From Cedecea neteri (GTDB lineage Bacteria; Pseudomonadota; Gammaproteobacteria; Enterobacterales; Enterobacteriaceae): a stretch of 64,000 nt of DNA. A program made the position numbers and the translations under genes. The notes beneath the pieces were generated by a model. It searched no databases, was not told where the DNA came from, and was given only the letters and a program-made list of their open reading frames with translations. Below are positions 38,001-48,300 of the stretch, one piece after another. Each line of letters begins with the position of its first letter. Within the stretch, counting starts at the first letter, position 1. Where the stretch lies: assembly GCF_000757825.1 (NCBI RefSeq), contig NZ_CP009451.1:682001-746000 (forward strand), read 5' to 3'.

Positions 38001-41000
38001 GCGCCGCGGCCGTGATGTCGTAGGCGGCAGAGGTCACCTCCCCGTCAGAGACCGTCAGCGTGGCCTTCAGGCCCGGGCCGGCGGTGGTGGCGGTAAAAGT
38101 AGCACCCCAGGTGCCGTCCTGATTGTCGGTCCAGTCGCCCCTGATGACCGCCCCGCCCACCGCGGTGGTATTCACCACGGCGGCCTGCCCGGTCACCACC
38201 GGGTTATTATGCGCGTCCTGCAGCGTCACCTTCACCTGCATGTCGTCGCCGGCCACATAGCGGGTCTTGTCCAGGGTGATATCCGAGTTTGCCTTCACCG
38301 GCGCGGCGGCCGTGATGGCGTAGGCTCCAGAGGTCACCTCCCCGTCAGACACCGTCAGCGTGGCCTTCAGGCCCGTGCCGGCAGTGGTGGCGGTGAACAC
38401 GCCGCTGTAAGTGCCGTCCTGATTGTCGGTCCAGCTACCTTTGATGACTGCCCCGGCTACCACGGTGGTCTGCACCACGGCATCCTGCCCGATCACCGGG
38501 TTATGCTGCGCGTCCTGCAGCGTCGCAACCACCTGCATATCGTCGCCGGCCACATAGCGGGCCTTGTCCAGCCCGAGGGTGGAGTTCGCCTTCACCGGCG
38601 CGGCGGCCGTGATGTCAAACGGAGCAGACTCCACCGTACCGTCAGACACCGTCAGCGTGGCCTTCAGGCCCGTACCGGCGATCTGCGCCGTCCAGGTCGA
38701 CGTGTAAGTGCCGTCCTGATTGTCAGTCCAGTTACCTTTGATGACTGCCCCGGCTACCGTGGTGGTCTGCACCACGGCATCCTGCCCGGCCACCGGGTTA
38801 TGCTGCGCGTCCTGCAGCGTCACCTTCACCTGCATGTCGTCGCCGGCCACATAGCCGGTCTTGTCCAGCGCGAGGGTGGAGTTCGCCTTCACCGGCGCGG
38901 CAGCCGTGATGTCAAACGGAGCAGACTCCACATCCCCGTCCGACACCGTCAGCGTGGCCTTCAGGCCCGGGCCGGCGATCTGCGCTGTCCAGGTCGATGT
39001 GTAAGTGCCGTCCTGATTGTCGGTCCAGTTACCTTTGATGACTGCCCCGGCTACCACGGTGGTCTGCACCACGGCATCCTGCCCGGCCACCGGATTATGC
39101 TGCGCGTCCTGCAGCGTCGCCGTCACCTGCATGTCGTCGCCGGCCACGTAGCCGGCCTTGTCCAGCGCGAGGATCGAATTCGCCACCACCGGCGCGGCGG
39201 CCGTGATGGCGTAGGCGGTGGAGGTCACCTCTCCATCTGCCAGCGTCAGCGTGGCCTTCAGGCCTGTGCCGGCGGTGGTGGCGGTGAACACGGCGCTGTA
39301 GTTGCCGTCCTGATTGTCAGTCCAGCTACCCTTGATGACTGCCCCGGCGACCGCGGTGGTCTGCACCACGGCGGCCTGCCCGGCCACCGGATTATGCTGC
39401 GCGTCCTTCAACTGGACCTTCACCTGCATGTCGTCGCCGGCCACGTAGCTGGTCTTGTCCAGCACGAGGGTCGAGTTCGCCTTCACCGGCGCGGCGGAAC
39501 TGATTTTCACCACCGCCGGTGTCAGTCCCACCCCCCTTACCTCGGGAGTCAGTGTCACAACGGCTTCCCTCGTGCCGGAGGTGACAATCACTTCATACAC
39601 GCCGGCCTCTTTTCTGACGACCTCCGATACCACGCTAATCTTTCCTGCCTTACCCGTCCTGCCTTTGTCCGGGACGACATCGCGCGTGACCCCGATGGTG
39701 ATGTCCCTGGCGTCCACATCCACGATCCCCTGCTGCACGTCATTTATCTGCAACGTCAGCGCCTGCCGGTCTTTTCCGTTGGCCGATAACGTGCTGAAAG
39801 CGGGCTCAAAGGGGCTGTTGGCATCGATACCCGGAGGCTGAACCGTTATCGTCGTCTCACTCCTGTTCGAGCGGTTACCCTTCGTGTCTACCGCCACGCC
39901 GCTGATAACGTAGGTATTCGTGCCCTGTGCCTGCCATGCCGGCAGGACCACGCTGTATGCCCCGACGCCGTCCTGTTCGACCCGTCCCCCGGCGGCCAGA
40001 AGGGATGAAGCCGACCAGTTAACCTGTGCCAGCCCGTATTTCCCCGTCACTGACACCGCCAGTGACTTTCGTTCCCCCGGATAGCCGTCAACCCGCGCCG
40101 CGGTGTGCAGGCTAATCACCTGCTTCTTACGGTATTCCAGAATGATATTGTTATTACGCTCCACGAGATCGTAGCGGCTGCCCGCCAGGCTCCGCAGGGA
40201 TTTTACCGTCGACGGGTCGATCTGCTGCCGCCATGGCACCCCCAGCTGGTAGTTGAATTCAATACCAAACCGGGTGTCATTTTTCCCCGATCCCCCGTTC
40301 CGCTGTTCGGCACTGAATGTCAGCAACGGAATGGGGGTATAGCTCAGCCCCGCGGTGATCGCATGAGGATTGCGCTGCCGTGTATCCTTCCCGAACAGCG
40401 CCACTTCCCTGCCGTAGTACTGCTCATACGCCAGCTTACCGCCCAGCTGCGGCAGCGACGGTAGCCAGGCCTGCGCGCGGACGTCCCAGCCACTGGCGGG
40501 CCGCTCTTCGTAATCGGTCAGATCCGGGGAATCCTTCCAGTTTGTCAGGCGCAAATAGCCGTTGACCCCCAGCTTCAGAAAATCACGCCAGTACTCTGCG
40601 CCGCCCCCCAGACGGGCATGATCGCGCGACAGGTCGTAGTCCAGAAACGTGTTTCCGCCGAGCATCCATCCGGCATTAAACCACCGCGCCCCCAGCCCCA
40701 GGTTAGACTGAGTACGACCGTCCGTCCGGTGCACGCTGCCCTGGGTGAATACCAGTCGATTCCCCTGCTCAGATAAGGGCACAAGTAAATCAAACTGAGA
40801 ATTTTTCAGGGAGAATTTATTATCCATATCCAGCTGGATCCGGGCCGTACCGAACTGACTCATCCATCGCTGGATCTGGCTGTTGACCTCCCCTGTAGCC
40901 ACCCCTCTGGCCATCGATGCAGCGGCGTTACCGTCTGGCCTTCCCGCCAGAAAGCTGCCCATCTGAGAAGAGAAGCCGGCCACCTTGTTCTCCCTCCCTG

Positions 41001-41400
41001 CGCTGTCATCCTGTTGCGGGACCGGCGTGCTCCGGCCCTCATCCCACAGCACCGGGGGTAAAGGGGAAACGGGTACATCCAGCTCATCCCCCGGCTGCAG
41101 GTGGTCAAACCCCCGGGCAAAGGTCCGGAACTGGTTAAGCCTGCGGAGGTCGTTCGGGCTCATGTTGTATTTTTTTGCCAGCATGGCGACGGACTCCCCT
41201 TCCCGGAGGGTGTACACCTGTGTTTGCAGGGAGCTTAGCGCGGCAGGTTCAGTCAGAAGGCGGGAATTATTAGCGGCAGCTATCGAGGGTGTGAACGTAA
41301 TTAACAAAGGCAACATACTCTGGATAAATATATTCACCCAGGTGATTACCACCATAATCTTTTTTTTACACATCACGTTACGTTCAATTCCAAATTTCAT
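35050..41400 (-). CDS. Giant inverse autotransporter adhesin (intimin/invasin family)
   Basis: About 2116 residues from the ATG at 41400. In order: a long signal region ending near ITFTPSIAAANN; a LysM domain (VYTLREGESVAMLAKKYNMS); an invasin-type outer membrane beta-barrel with GLGARWFNAGWMLGGNTFLD and NAGWMLGGNTFLDYD; one or two less similar Ig domains; 13 near-identical Ig repeats of about 99 residues (35632-39488); then a BIG2-like domain and a C-terminal tip with WLDAGNYCASQGYRLPTVAQ and a second cysteine (VACRRDL), like other invasin-type lectin-like tips. It would sit in the outer membrane with the repeats outside. It diverges from the Tc toxin operon. Alternative in-frame starts exist up to 41556. 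Confidence 0.88.
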   Translation of the reverse strand: MKFGIERNVMCKKKIMVVITWVNIFIQSMLPLLITFTPSIAAANNSRLLTEPAALSSLQTQVYTLREGESVAMLAKKYNMSPNDLRRLNQFRTFARGFDHLQPGDELDVPVSPLPPVLWDEGRSTPVPQQDDSAGRENKVAGFSSQMGSFLAGRPDGNAAASMARGVATGEVNSQIQRWMSQFGTARIQLDMDNKFSLKNSQFDLLVPLSEQGNRLVFTQGSVHRTDGRTQSNLGLGARWFNAGWMLGGNTFLDYDLSRDHARLGGGAEYWRDFLKLGVNGYLRLTNWKDSPDLTDYEERPASGWDVRAQAWLPSLPQLGGKLAYEQYYGREVALFGKDTRQRNPHAITAGLSYTPIPLLTFSAEQRNGGSGKNDTRFGIEFNYQLGVPWRQQIDPSTVKSLRSLAGSRYDLVERNNNIILEYRKKQVISLHTAARVDGYPGERKSLAVSVTGKYGLAQVNWSASSLLAAGGRVEQDGVGAYSVVLPAWQAQGTNTYVISGVAVDTKGNRSNRSETTITVQPPGIDANSPFEPAFSTLSANGKDRQALTLQINDVQQGIVDVDARDITIGVTRDVVPDKGRTGKAGKISVVSEVVRKEAGVYEVIVTSGTREAVVTLTPEVRGVGLTPAVVKISSAAPVKANSTLVLDKTSYVAGDDMQVKVQLKDAQHNPVAGQAAVVQTTAVAGAVIKGSWTDNQDGNYSAVFTATTAGTGLKATLTLADGEVTSTAYAITAAAPVVANSILALDKAGYVAGDDMQVTATLQDAQHNPVAGQDAVVQTTVVAGAVIKGNWTDNQDGTYTSTWTAQIAGPGLKATLTVSDGDVESAPFDITAAAPVKANSTLALDKTGYVAGDDMQVKVTLQDAQHNPVAGQDAVVQTTTVAGAVIKGNWTDNQDGTYTSTWTAQIAGTGLKATLTVSDGTVESAPFDITAAAPVKANSTLGLDKARYVAGDDMQVVATLQDAQHNPVIGQDAVVQTTVVAGAVIKGSWTDNQDGTYSGVFTATTAGTGLKATLTVSDGEVTSGAYAITAAAPVKANSDITLDKTRYVAGDDMQVKVTLQDAHNNPVVTGQAAVVNTTAVGGAVIRGDWTDNQDGTWGATFTATTAGPGLKATLTVSDGEVTSAAYDITAAAPVKANSTLGLDKASYVAGDDMQVKVTLQDAQHNPVAGQDAVVKTTAVAGAVIKGNWTDNQDGTYSGVFTATTAGPGLKATLTVSDGEVTSAAYDITAAAPVKANSTLGLDKASYVAGSDMQVKVTLKDAQNNPVAGQAAVVQTTAVGGATLKGSWTDNQDGNYSAVFTAATAGTGLKATLTVSDGEVTSAAYDITASAPVKVNSGITLDKTRYVASDDMQVKVTLKDAQHNPVAGQDAVVQTTAVGGAVIKGNWTDNQDGTYSATFTATTAGTGLKATMMVSDGDVESAPFDITAAAPVKANSTLGLDKASYVAGDDMQVKVTLQDAQHNPVAGQDAVVQTTAVAGATLKGIWTDNQDGTYSGVFTATTAGTGLKATMTVSDGDVESAPFDITASAPVVANSTLGLDKTSYVAGDDMQVKVQLKDAQHNPVAGQAAVVQTTAVAGAVIKGSWTDNQDGNYSAVFTATTAGTGLKATLTLADGEVTSTAYAITASAPVKANSTLGLNKTSYVAGDDMQVRVQLKDAQHNPVAGQDAVVQTTTVAGAVIKGNWTDNQDGTYTSTWTAQIAGPGLKATMTVSDGKVESAPFDITAAAPVKANSTLVLDKNSYVAGSDMQVTVTLQDAQHNPVAGQDAVVQTTAVAGAVIKGNWTDNQDGTYSGVFTATTAGTGLKATLTVSDGEVTSAAYDITASAPVKANSTLGLDKASYVTGDDIQVVATLQDAQHNPVAGQAAVVQTTAMPGAMLKGSWTDNQDGTYSGVFTATTAAPGLKATMTVSDGTVESAPFEITAVVLKDVTVNNYTFAKDAGFPTTGFTGATFTLNVTDGSASYFTWTSDASWVTVTDGVVKFTGPGTGDKVTITGTPSNGYGKIIKYSFTLEGWFIKNDSVSMDWLDAGNYCASQGYRLPTVAQMSLHRNYNATQRRGTGALWNEWGSLFHGSYVQSSERRMEAGTDKHYDVGLKNGDIYLSFDTGRYSVACRRDL
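35632..39488 (-). repeat. Thirteen tandem Ig-domain repeats of about 297 bp in the adhesin
   Basis: The unit begins NSTLGLDKASYVAGDDMQV and ends near the AAPVKA linker. I count 13 units by their NSTL/NSIL/NSDI/NSGI openings. Units 1 and 10 appear identical over most of their length, including KVQLKDAQHNP and TLTLADGEVTSTAYA, which suggests gene conversion. Copy number is likely to vary between strains, and assembly of short reads here would be unreliable. Confidence 0.9.
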
Positions 41401-42025
41401 CCGATAAACCGTCCCTGACTGAATGATAAGCAGGCATACTAAAGCGAACTCGATATTTCGTAATATCCGAACCATCATAATGAAAAGTGCGCTGACACCC
41501 CCATCGGGCCCGGAACATCCGGGCACGCATTTATTGATGATTAATATATATTTCACATCATACAGGATTTGACCACTGCATTAATGCGCCTGCATGCGCC
41601 TGCAAATAGCCAATTGATCGTCAGAAGCTATCGTCAACAAAAAAACCATCGTTAAGAACGATCGAAAAACAGATAACCAATTGATACATAAGACAGTTGT
41701 ATTTTATGGCGCCATCATCAGGCTGAATTCATTAAGCGGGAAAGCAAAGGCAATAATTAAACATTCACAGCAAGATAACCACATACCCTCAGTGCCAGGA
41801 GACATAAATTTCCAGAAAAAATATTATCCCCGTCTGTAAACATTATTTTGTCACGACAAAAAAGAATAAAACTCATCCACCCATGAATATTTATCAGCCT
41901 CCACCTTTCCCGACAATCGTATGGTTATCACCCTGAATGCTGTTACCGATATTTTCATTTCTGCCGATTATGTCCCCCGGCGCCGCGGGGAATACCAGTG
42001 CCATATATAACCGAAAGGACTGTCT
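41401..42025. other. Divergent AT-rich region between adhesin and Tc operon
   Basis: About 625 bp without a convincing ORF, much more AT-rich than both flanking genes. It must hold the promoters and leaders for the leftward adhesin and the rightward Tc operon. A good Shine-Dalgarno (GAAAGGA) precedes the Tc gene start at 42026. H-NS binding is plausible from composition; I recognise no specific operator. Confidence 0.5.
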
Positions 42026-45000
42026 ATGAGTCAGAATATTACAGAGAAAGAAGCCTTCAGCCCGGACCATAACGGAGACGACAGGCCGGCCAGCAGAGTG
42101 ACACCCCTGGTGGATATCACAACTTCGTCCATTGCGACAGACGAAGCAAGCTACGAGGCCGGGACGGACATGCGGGTGACGGTGAGGCTGAAAGATGCAC
42201 AGGGAGATGCGCTAGCCGGCCAGCTTAGCGAAGTGACAAAAAAAGTCGTGGTGGAAAACGCGGAGCTAAAAGGTAGCTGGACCGATAATAAAGACGGCAC
42301 TTATACCGGTATATTCGCCGCAAAAACGGCAGGTACCGGGCTAAAGGCCATGCTGAAGTTTGCGGGCAGCCTGTCCGAAGTGAACAAAAAACTCTCAACC
42401 TCCCGCTTCCCCAATGCTTTCCCTTTTGATTTCGGTCATGTGCAGATTCAGGCCTCTCAGGATGAAATCAATACCTCCCTGCAGGCGCTCGTGGAGACGC
42501 TGACGCCAGATATGCCCGCCGCATGGCTGTCACCCGCGTCGCCGGCAAACGGTATCTTTACCGACCTGAAGCGCCTGCAGGTGATGGCCTCGGGTCTGGG
42601 GCCGGAACAGCAGCATATTCTTCTGGAGGATTTTTCAGAATCCTGGGCCGATTTTTATCGAAAAAATTATGACATCACCGACGGTGACGCTTCGACTTAT
42701 CAACGCTTCCTGGATATGTCGTACTTTACCGCCATGCATAATGTGACCGTCCCTCGTGTTGAGGCCCTGCTGTGCACCACCGCCAGCAGCGCCGGAGCTC
42801 CGGAGCAGCATACCGTCATTCAGTCCGCCAACTGGATCAACCCGGACGCCTCCGCAAAAGCGCTGCCTTTTCTCTACGGTGCCCGCTTTATCAATAAAAC
42901 TGATGATAATACGCCCCCACTCAGCATCAGACGGAATGCAGACGGTGCACTCACTGTCAGCAACCTGCCAACCGGGTGGCGGCTCACGTCCATTAACACC
43001 ATGGTTCGTCTGCAAAAGTGGCTGAATTTACCCTATGAGGATGTCGATGCGCTACTGATGCTGACCCGTAGCAACAGCTCTGACAAACCGCTATCTGACG
43101 ACACCCTGCGCACGCTAGGCCTGTTCAGGCACTACCAGCGCCGCTACGGCACCACGGTTAAGCAGTTTGCCGCCTGGCTGCATCAGGTCACCCCGTACGC
43201 CATTACGCCGGCCACCCCGTTCTTTGACCAGATATTTAACGCCGACAGCACGTTTGATGCCCCCTTCCAGGCGGACAATACCGTGTTCAGCTACCGTGCC
43301 ACCGACGGCGCGGATGGCCTGCGCGGGAAACAAATCATGGCGGCGCTGGGGCTTAACCAGCGTCAGTTCCTGCTGATGGCCGGTAAGGTTGCTGCACATC
43401 AGAGCAACGGCGATGCGGCGAAGGGCACCCTGACGTGTCATCTGGGCACCGTCACCGCCTTCTACCGCATCACCTCACTGGCGAAAACGCTGGATCTCGG
43501 CGTCGACGAATTCTGCGCGCTGGCCGATATGCTGGATGCGGAAAGCGGCGCCGTCTGGAAACAGCTGGCCGGCAGCCCGAAAATCTCTCAACTGGCCGAC
43601 GGGGACGCCCCGGCGGACGATATCCTCTGCCTGCTGCAGGCGCTGTCCTGGCTGACGGGCTGGCAGAAGCAGGCGAAACTGCCGGTGGCCACGACGGCGC
43701 TGCTGTGCGCGCCGCTGCCTCCGACCCCCGGTACCGAAGCCCAGCTGAGCTTCATTCAGCAAATCTGGCAGCGACTGCCGGCCACCTTCGTGAACGCGGG
43801 GATGCTGGCCCGCAGCGGGGCCCCGCTGAAGGAAGATATTGATGATGAACATCACGCCGGTATTGACTGGTTTGCGCTGCTCGGCGCAGCCGGGCTGATT
43901 GATATCGCCGGGCTGGTGACCGATGCCTTTACGCCGGACGCCGTCACTGACGTTGTGAATCAGCAACACCTGGCCGGGGACGGCAAAGCGGCCGCCATCA
44001 CCGCCCTGTCGGCGGCCCTGAAGCAGGCGCAGGGCACCCAGCACGGTATTGCCATGACCGGGCTGGCGCAGGCCCTGAACGTGTCGCAGTCCCTGCCGGC
44101 GCTGCTGCTGCACTGGGCAGGCGTCACGCCTTATCAGTGGCTTCAGGAAACCTGGGGAATGTCGCCCGACGCCCCCGTGGGCGAATATCTACCGCCTGAA
44201 GGGCACATCGGCGCCACCACGACCGAGAAAGACTATAACCTGCTGGCCGCCGACTGGCGTGATGCGGCGTGGAACCCTGTCACCGGAAACCTGACCCTCA
44301 CCCTGCGGTTGTCGTTCAGTTTGAGCGATAATGGGGGCAGTCTGTCTATTTCCGACAACTGGCTTAAACTGCCGGCGGGTCTGTCTGTCGACGGGGCCCC
44401 GACCCTGGCCTCCGGTAACTGGCCTGATGGCTTAAAGGGTAATACGGATTATAAAGGTGCGGGCGCAGTATGGCTGCCCACCGGGAATGACGCTGCGTAT
44501 AAATACTTCGAAGTCAACACCACCTACGTGCTGGAAGTCCCCCTGAAGGGCACCTTCAGCGATGCCAGCGCGCTGGCGGAGTTAACATCGATGGACCTGA
44601 GATTCGGCATGCACCGCTACTATGGTTCTTCCGATACCCTTAGCACTCCCCTGACGCTTAAAACCACCGTCACCACTGCCGACACCCTCCCGCTCGTCTG
44701 GCTGGCCACGCTGCGCGACATTGCCCGCCGCGGTATGGCGTGCAGCCAGCTTCAGCTCAGCCCGGCCGGCCTGCAGGCCATGCTGGATAACCCTCAGTGG
44801 TTCAGCATGAACCTGCCAGAAACCGCGAAGAATATCACCCTGCAGACCCTGTACCGCCTGAGTCGCTACGTTGCCCTGCTGACCCAGCCCGGTGATGCAG
44901 GCTACGCCGAGGATGACCTGCTGGCCTATCTGCGCGACATGCACGCCACCCCGCCGCTGGCCGACGACGTCGCCGCTGCCACGCTGGCCACGCTGCTGGG

Positions 45001-45235
45001 CTGGGAAGCCAGTGAAACGTCCGCAGCCTTTGCGGACGGCGCGCTGGGTCATGCGGCGGCTACGCTGGACGACCTTGACGTGGTGATGAACCTGCGGCAG
45101 AGCACACAGGCATCAGGGATGACGGTTGAGGCCCTGGCCCAGGGCTTTGCCCTGAGCCGCGACGATAGCTATGCAGCCTGGTCCCGCACGGGGCAGGCCA
45201 TGGTAGCCGGGGTCGGGCATCTCGCCAACCGGTAA
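42026..45235 (+). CDS. Tc toxin TccA-like subunit with N-terminal invasin-type Ig domain
   Basis: A 1069-residue protein. Residues 33-114 form an Ig-like domain (DEASYEAGTDMRV, ELKGSWTDNKDGTYTG, TAGTGLKAML) with about half its positions matching the repeats of the divergent adhesin. From about residue 125 it follows the virulence-plasmid A (VRP1) and TccA-type N-terminal half of TcA: FLDMSYFTAMHNVTVPRVEA, LNLPYEDVDALLMLTRSNSS. TcA pentamers bind the host cell and inject the TcB-TcC cargo; in split systems TccA and TccB together form TcA. No signal peptide is visible. Photorhabdus TccA is about 965 residues. Confidence 0.85.
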   Translation: MSQNITEKEAFSPDHNGDDRPASRVTPLVDITTSSIATDEASYEAGTDMRVTVRLKDAQGDALAGQLSEVTKKVVVENAELKGSWTDNKDGTYTGIFAAKTAGTGLKAMLKFAGSLSEVNKKLSTSRFPNAFPFDFGHVQIQASQDEINTSLQALVETLTPDMPAAWLSPASPANGIFTDLKRLQVMASGLGPEQQHILLEDFSESWADFYRKNYDITDGDASTYQRFLDMSYFTAMHNVTVPRVEALLCTTASSAGAPEQHTVIQSANWINPDASAKALPFLYGARFINKTDDNTPPLSIRRNADGALTVSNLPTGWRLTSINTMVRLQKWLNLPYEDVDALLMLTRSNSSDKPLSDDTLRTLGLFRHYQRRYGTTVKQFAAWLHQVTPYAITPATPFFDQIFNADSTFDAPFQADNTVFSYRATDGADGLRGKQIMAALGLNQRQFLLMAGKVAAHQSNGDAAKGTLTCHLGTVTAFYRITSLAKTLDLGVDEFCALADMLDAESGAVWKQLAGSPKISQLADGDAPADDILCLLQALSWLTGWQKQAKLPVATTALLCAPLPPTPGTEAQLSFIQQIWQRLPATFVNAGMLARSGAPLKEDIDDEHHAGIDWFALLGAAGLIDIAGLVTDAFTPDAVTDVVNQQHLAGDGKAAAITALSAALKQAQGTQHGIAMTGLAQALNVSQSLPALLLHWAGVTPYQWLQETWGMSPDAPVGEYLPPEGHIGATTTEKDYNLLAADWRDAAWNPVTGNLTLTLRLSFSLSDNGGSLSISDNWLKLPAGLSVDGAPTLASGNWPDGLKGNTDYKGAGAVWLPTGNDAAYKYFEVNTTYVLEVPLKGTFSDASALAELTSMDLRFGMHRYYGSSDTLSTPLTLKTTVTTADTLPLVWLATLRDIARRGMACSQLQLSPAGLQAMLDNPQWFSMNLPETAKNITLQTLYRLSRYVALLTQPGDAGYAEDDLLAYLRDMHATPPLADDVAAATLATLLGWEASETSAAFADGALGHAAATLDDLDVVMNLRQSTQASGMTVEALAQGFALSRDDSYAAWSRTGQAMVAGVGHLANR

Positions 45236-45266
45236 CGGCGTGCTCCCGCCACGGCGTTGACGTTTT

Positions 45267-45286
45267 GTGGCAGGTGCGCCTGCCAC
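45267..45286 (+). promoter_or_regulatory. Intercistronic hairpin between the two TcA-half genes
   Basis: A perfect 8-bp stem GTGGCAGG/CCTGCCAC with a TGCG loop, 27 bases before the next start codon. No T tract follows, so it is more likely an mRNA-stability or translation element than a terminator. Confidence 0.5.
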
Positions 45287-45312
45287 TCATACTCTCATTA
45301 AGGTGAACAGAT

Positions 45313-48300
45313 ATGACGACCACTCTTGATAATTTTCTGGCACAGGCGCAGCGCGATGCGCTCGTCACGGGATATAAAACCTTCGTGGCCCCGACGCTGA
45401 AGGGCGGGACCACCGCGCTCAGCGACGAGGACATGTATGAATACCTGCTGCTGGATGTGAACATGTCGGCGGACAGCATGACCAGCCGCCTGGCCTCGGC
45501 CATTGACAGCCTGCAGACCTATAATTCGCGCATCATTAACAACACGGAGCCGGGGCACACGCCGCCGGTGCCGTCCGTGGTGGACGACTGGCGCGACTTT
45601 TACTGCCGTTACGACGTCTGGTCGGCCGGCACCGCCGTGGTGAACTACCCGAACAACTATCTCCTGCCGGTGACCCGTCAGGACAGCAGCCGGTATTTTG
45701 ATAACCTGAAAAACACCCTCAACCAGAACCGGCTGGACAGCGACCGCGTGATGGACGCCGCCCTCACCTATCTCAACGAGTTTGAGGGTGTCAGCAACCT
45801 GGAGGTCATTAACGGCTATATCACCCAGACCGGCATGGCGGGTGGTGAAAACCTTATCAATGACGCACAGTTCTACTTTATTGGCCGCACCACCACCAAG
45901 CCTTACCAGTATTACTGGCGCATGATGGACCTGAGTAAAAACCAGGGCAATCCCGGCGGAAAAGCGGTGACCCCGAACTGCTGGAACGACTGGGCGGCGA
46001 TTGACCTGCCGCTCTCCGGCGACGGCATCCTGGAGCACACCATCCGCCCGGCCTTCTACAACAACCGCCTGTATATCTGCTGGGCAACCCGTGATGCCAC
46101 CCCGCGCGTGGGTGATGGTACGGAGTTTCTGGCTAGCGGCAACGGCAACCTTAAGATGGATGGCTCGGAGTACTATGCCTACGGCCTGTCCTACGCCTAT
46201 CTGCGCTTTGACGGGAAGTGGACGGCTCCGAATACCGCCGATATGGTGACTAACGGCGCACTAACCGATGACAACAAAAACAAAATTGAGATAGAAGACA
46301 ATGACAATATTGCCCTGAGCGGCCAGTTGCTGGTTCAGGGGAAAGATGAGGGCAAAAACCAAGAGTGCGTGGCCTCACTTTTTGCACGGGACAGCTCCGT
46401 GATAGATAGCCCCTCGCGCAATGCTGGCGTAAGAGAAGACAGCGAATACGGCCGCCTGTTTATGGCGCTGATGGTATATTCCGGCAAAGATAGTGACGGT
46501 AAAATAAAACCGGCCACTTATGCCTACCGCTACAGCGATTCGGCCTTCAATCGCCGCCCCCTAAAATCCCTGGTCCGCGACCTGCTGTTCAACAAATTCA
46601 AGCCACAAGCATGGGAAAGCGGTAGATACGACAATCCGTTGCAGTACGCCATGAACACACTCATCTATCGGATTAAGTCGGTGAGCTATCAATCGACACT
46701 GGACCACAAGGACAAGAACGACGCGGGGGATTTGTGGCTGAACGCGCTGAAACCGCTGGATGACCGCAACCTGACCGTCGCCGGTGACGGGCGTACGCTG
46801 AAAATCAGCGCATCCACTCAGAATAAGATCACGCGCGTTGCTGGTCTTGGTTCATGCAATATCACCGCTGAAAAGTATGATATTCAAAATACAGAGACCG
46901 GCAAGTCACAGCTAACCTTCAGATATGATTCCGACGCGGATAAGTGGTACTTCCATAATACAAAACTTGTCACCAAGACCTCCTTATTTGATGGGGTTTA
47001 CGAATTTCTTTTACAGCCTGCTGTTCCCGGGGGTGATCTGTTTCCGTTAACTTCACCTGGTACAATTGAAGTTAACTTTTCCGAGGGGATGAAATGGCCA
47101 TCTGGAGAAACCTTTGACTCAGAACTGAATTTGAGCGGTATTGAGTTCATTCCTGACATCATAAAAGCAGTGCCAAATGTTGATGACGTATATCTCTATA
47201 TGTACAGCAATAATTTTTACTATCCAATCTTAACTATACATGGCCTGGGTAAAGCCGCGGCCGACGCGCAACGCACTGAACCTGACTGGCGGGGACAGAT
47301 GGCGATTGAACTTTGCAAGCCTGATAAAACGGCTATACAGAGCTGGCAGGATTCACCTCAGAATATCGTTGAGGCGAACCACACCTTCAGCGCCTCCCGG
47401 GCCATTGTTTCCGATGACTTTAGCGTCGGGGCAAAAGAGCTTCAGTACCTGGTAGTCAATTACTATCTCTGGAATAAGCAGGGTGACATACCTAGTGGAT
47501 GGGTCGGAAGATACTCTTTAGTCACTCTGGAAACCATTGAACACGCCGGGGACTTCACGCCACCGTCGCTGGTCAAACGCTATGACTCGAAAAAAGGCAT
47601 GGTGCAGAAACTGGCGTTTAACGCCGGCGTGCTGCCGGCGGACACCCGCCTGAACACCACCTTCGTGCGCGAGCTGATTGCGCAGGCGAACAACGGGCTG
47701 GGCAGCCTGCTGAACTACACCCTGCAGGCACAGAAGCTGGAAGCGGACCTGGACCACGACGGAGAGAGCGTTCATATCGACTTCGACGGCGCCAACGGTC
47801 TCTACTTCTGGGAGTTGTTCTTCCACCTGCCGTTCATGGTGGCCTGGCGCTTCAACAGCGAACAGCAGCTGGACGAGGCCCAGGCCTGGCTGCACTATAT
47901 CTTTGACCCGTCGGTAAAGGGCAAAGATAATGGCGCGCCGGATTACTGGAACTGCTACCCGCTAACGCGCCGTCAGGTCAATGGCCTGGCCCTGTCCCGT
48001 CTGAGCGCGGACCCGATTAACCCGGATACCCAGGCCTATGCGGACCCTGAGCTCTACCAGAAAGCCGTATTCACGGCGTACGTCAACAACCTGGTGGCGC
48101 AGGGCGATGCCTGGTACCGCCAGCTGACCCGGGACGCTCTGGCCCAGGCCCGCATCATGTACAACCAGGCCGCCACCCTGCTGGGTCCGCGTCCGGACAC
48201 CGCCATCAGCCGCAGCTGGACTCCCCGGACGCTGAGCGAGCTGGTCTCATCCCCATCGTCACTGCGTGCCTTTGAGCGCCGGATGTCATTGCGCAACACC

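Noticed and set aside
35632..39488. Regular repeats considered as a CRISPR or satellite array
   Set aside because: The units are about 297 bp, fully coding and continuous with an invasin reading frame; there are no short repeats with unique spacers.
35827..39789. Very long open frame (1320 codons) on the plus strand across the adhesin
   Set aside because: It is antisense to the Ig repeats; the 297-bp repeat length keeps a chance open frame open in every unit. The translation is His/Arg/Gly-rich and unlike any protein.
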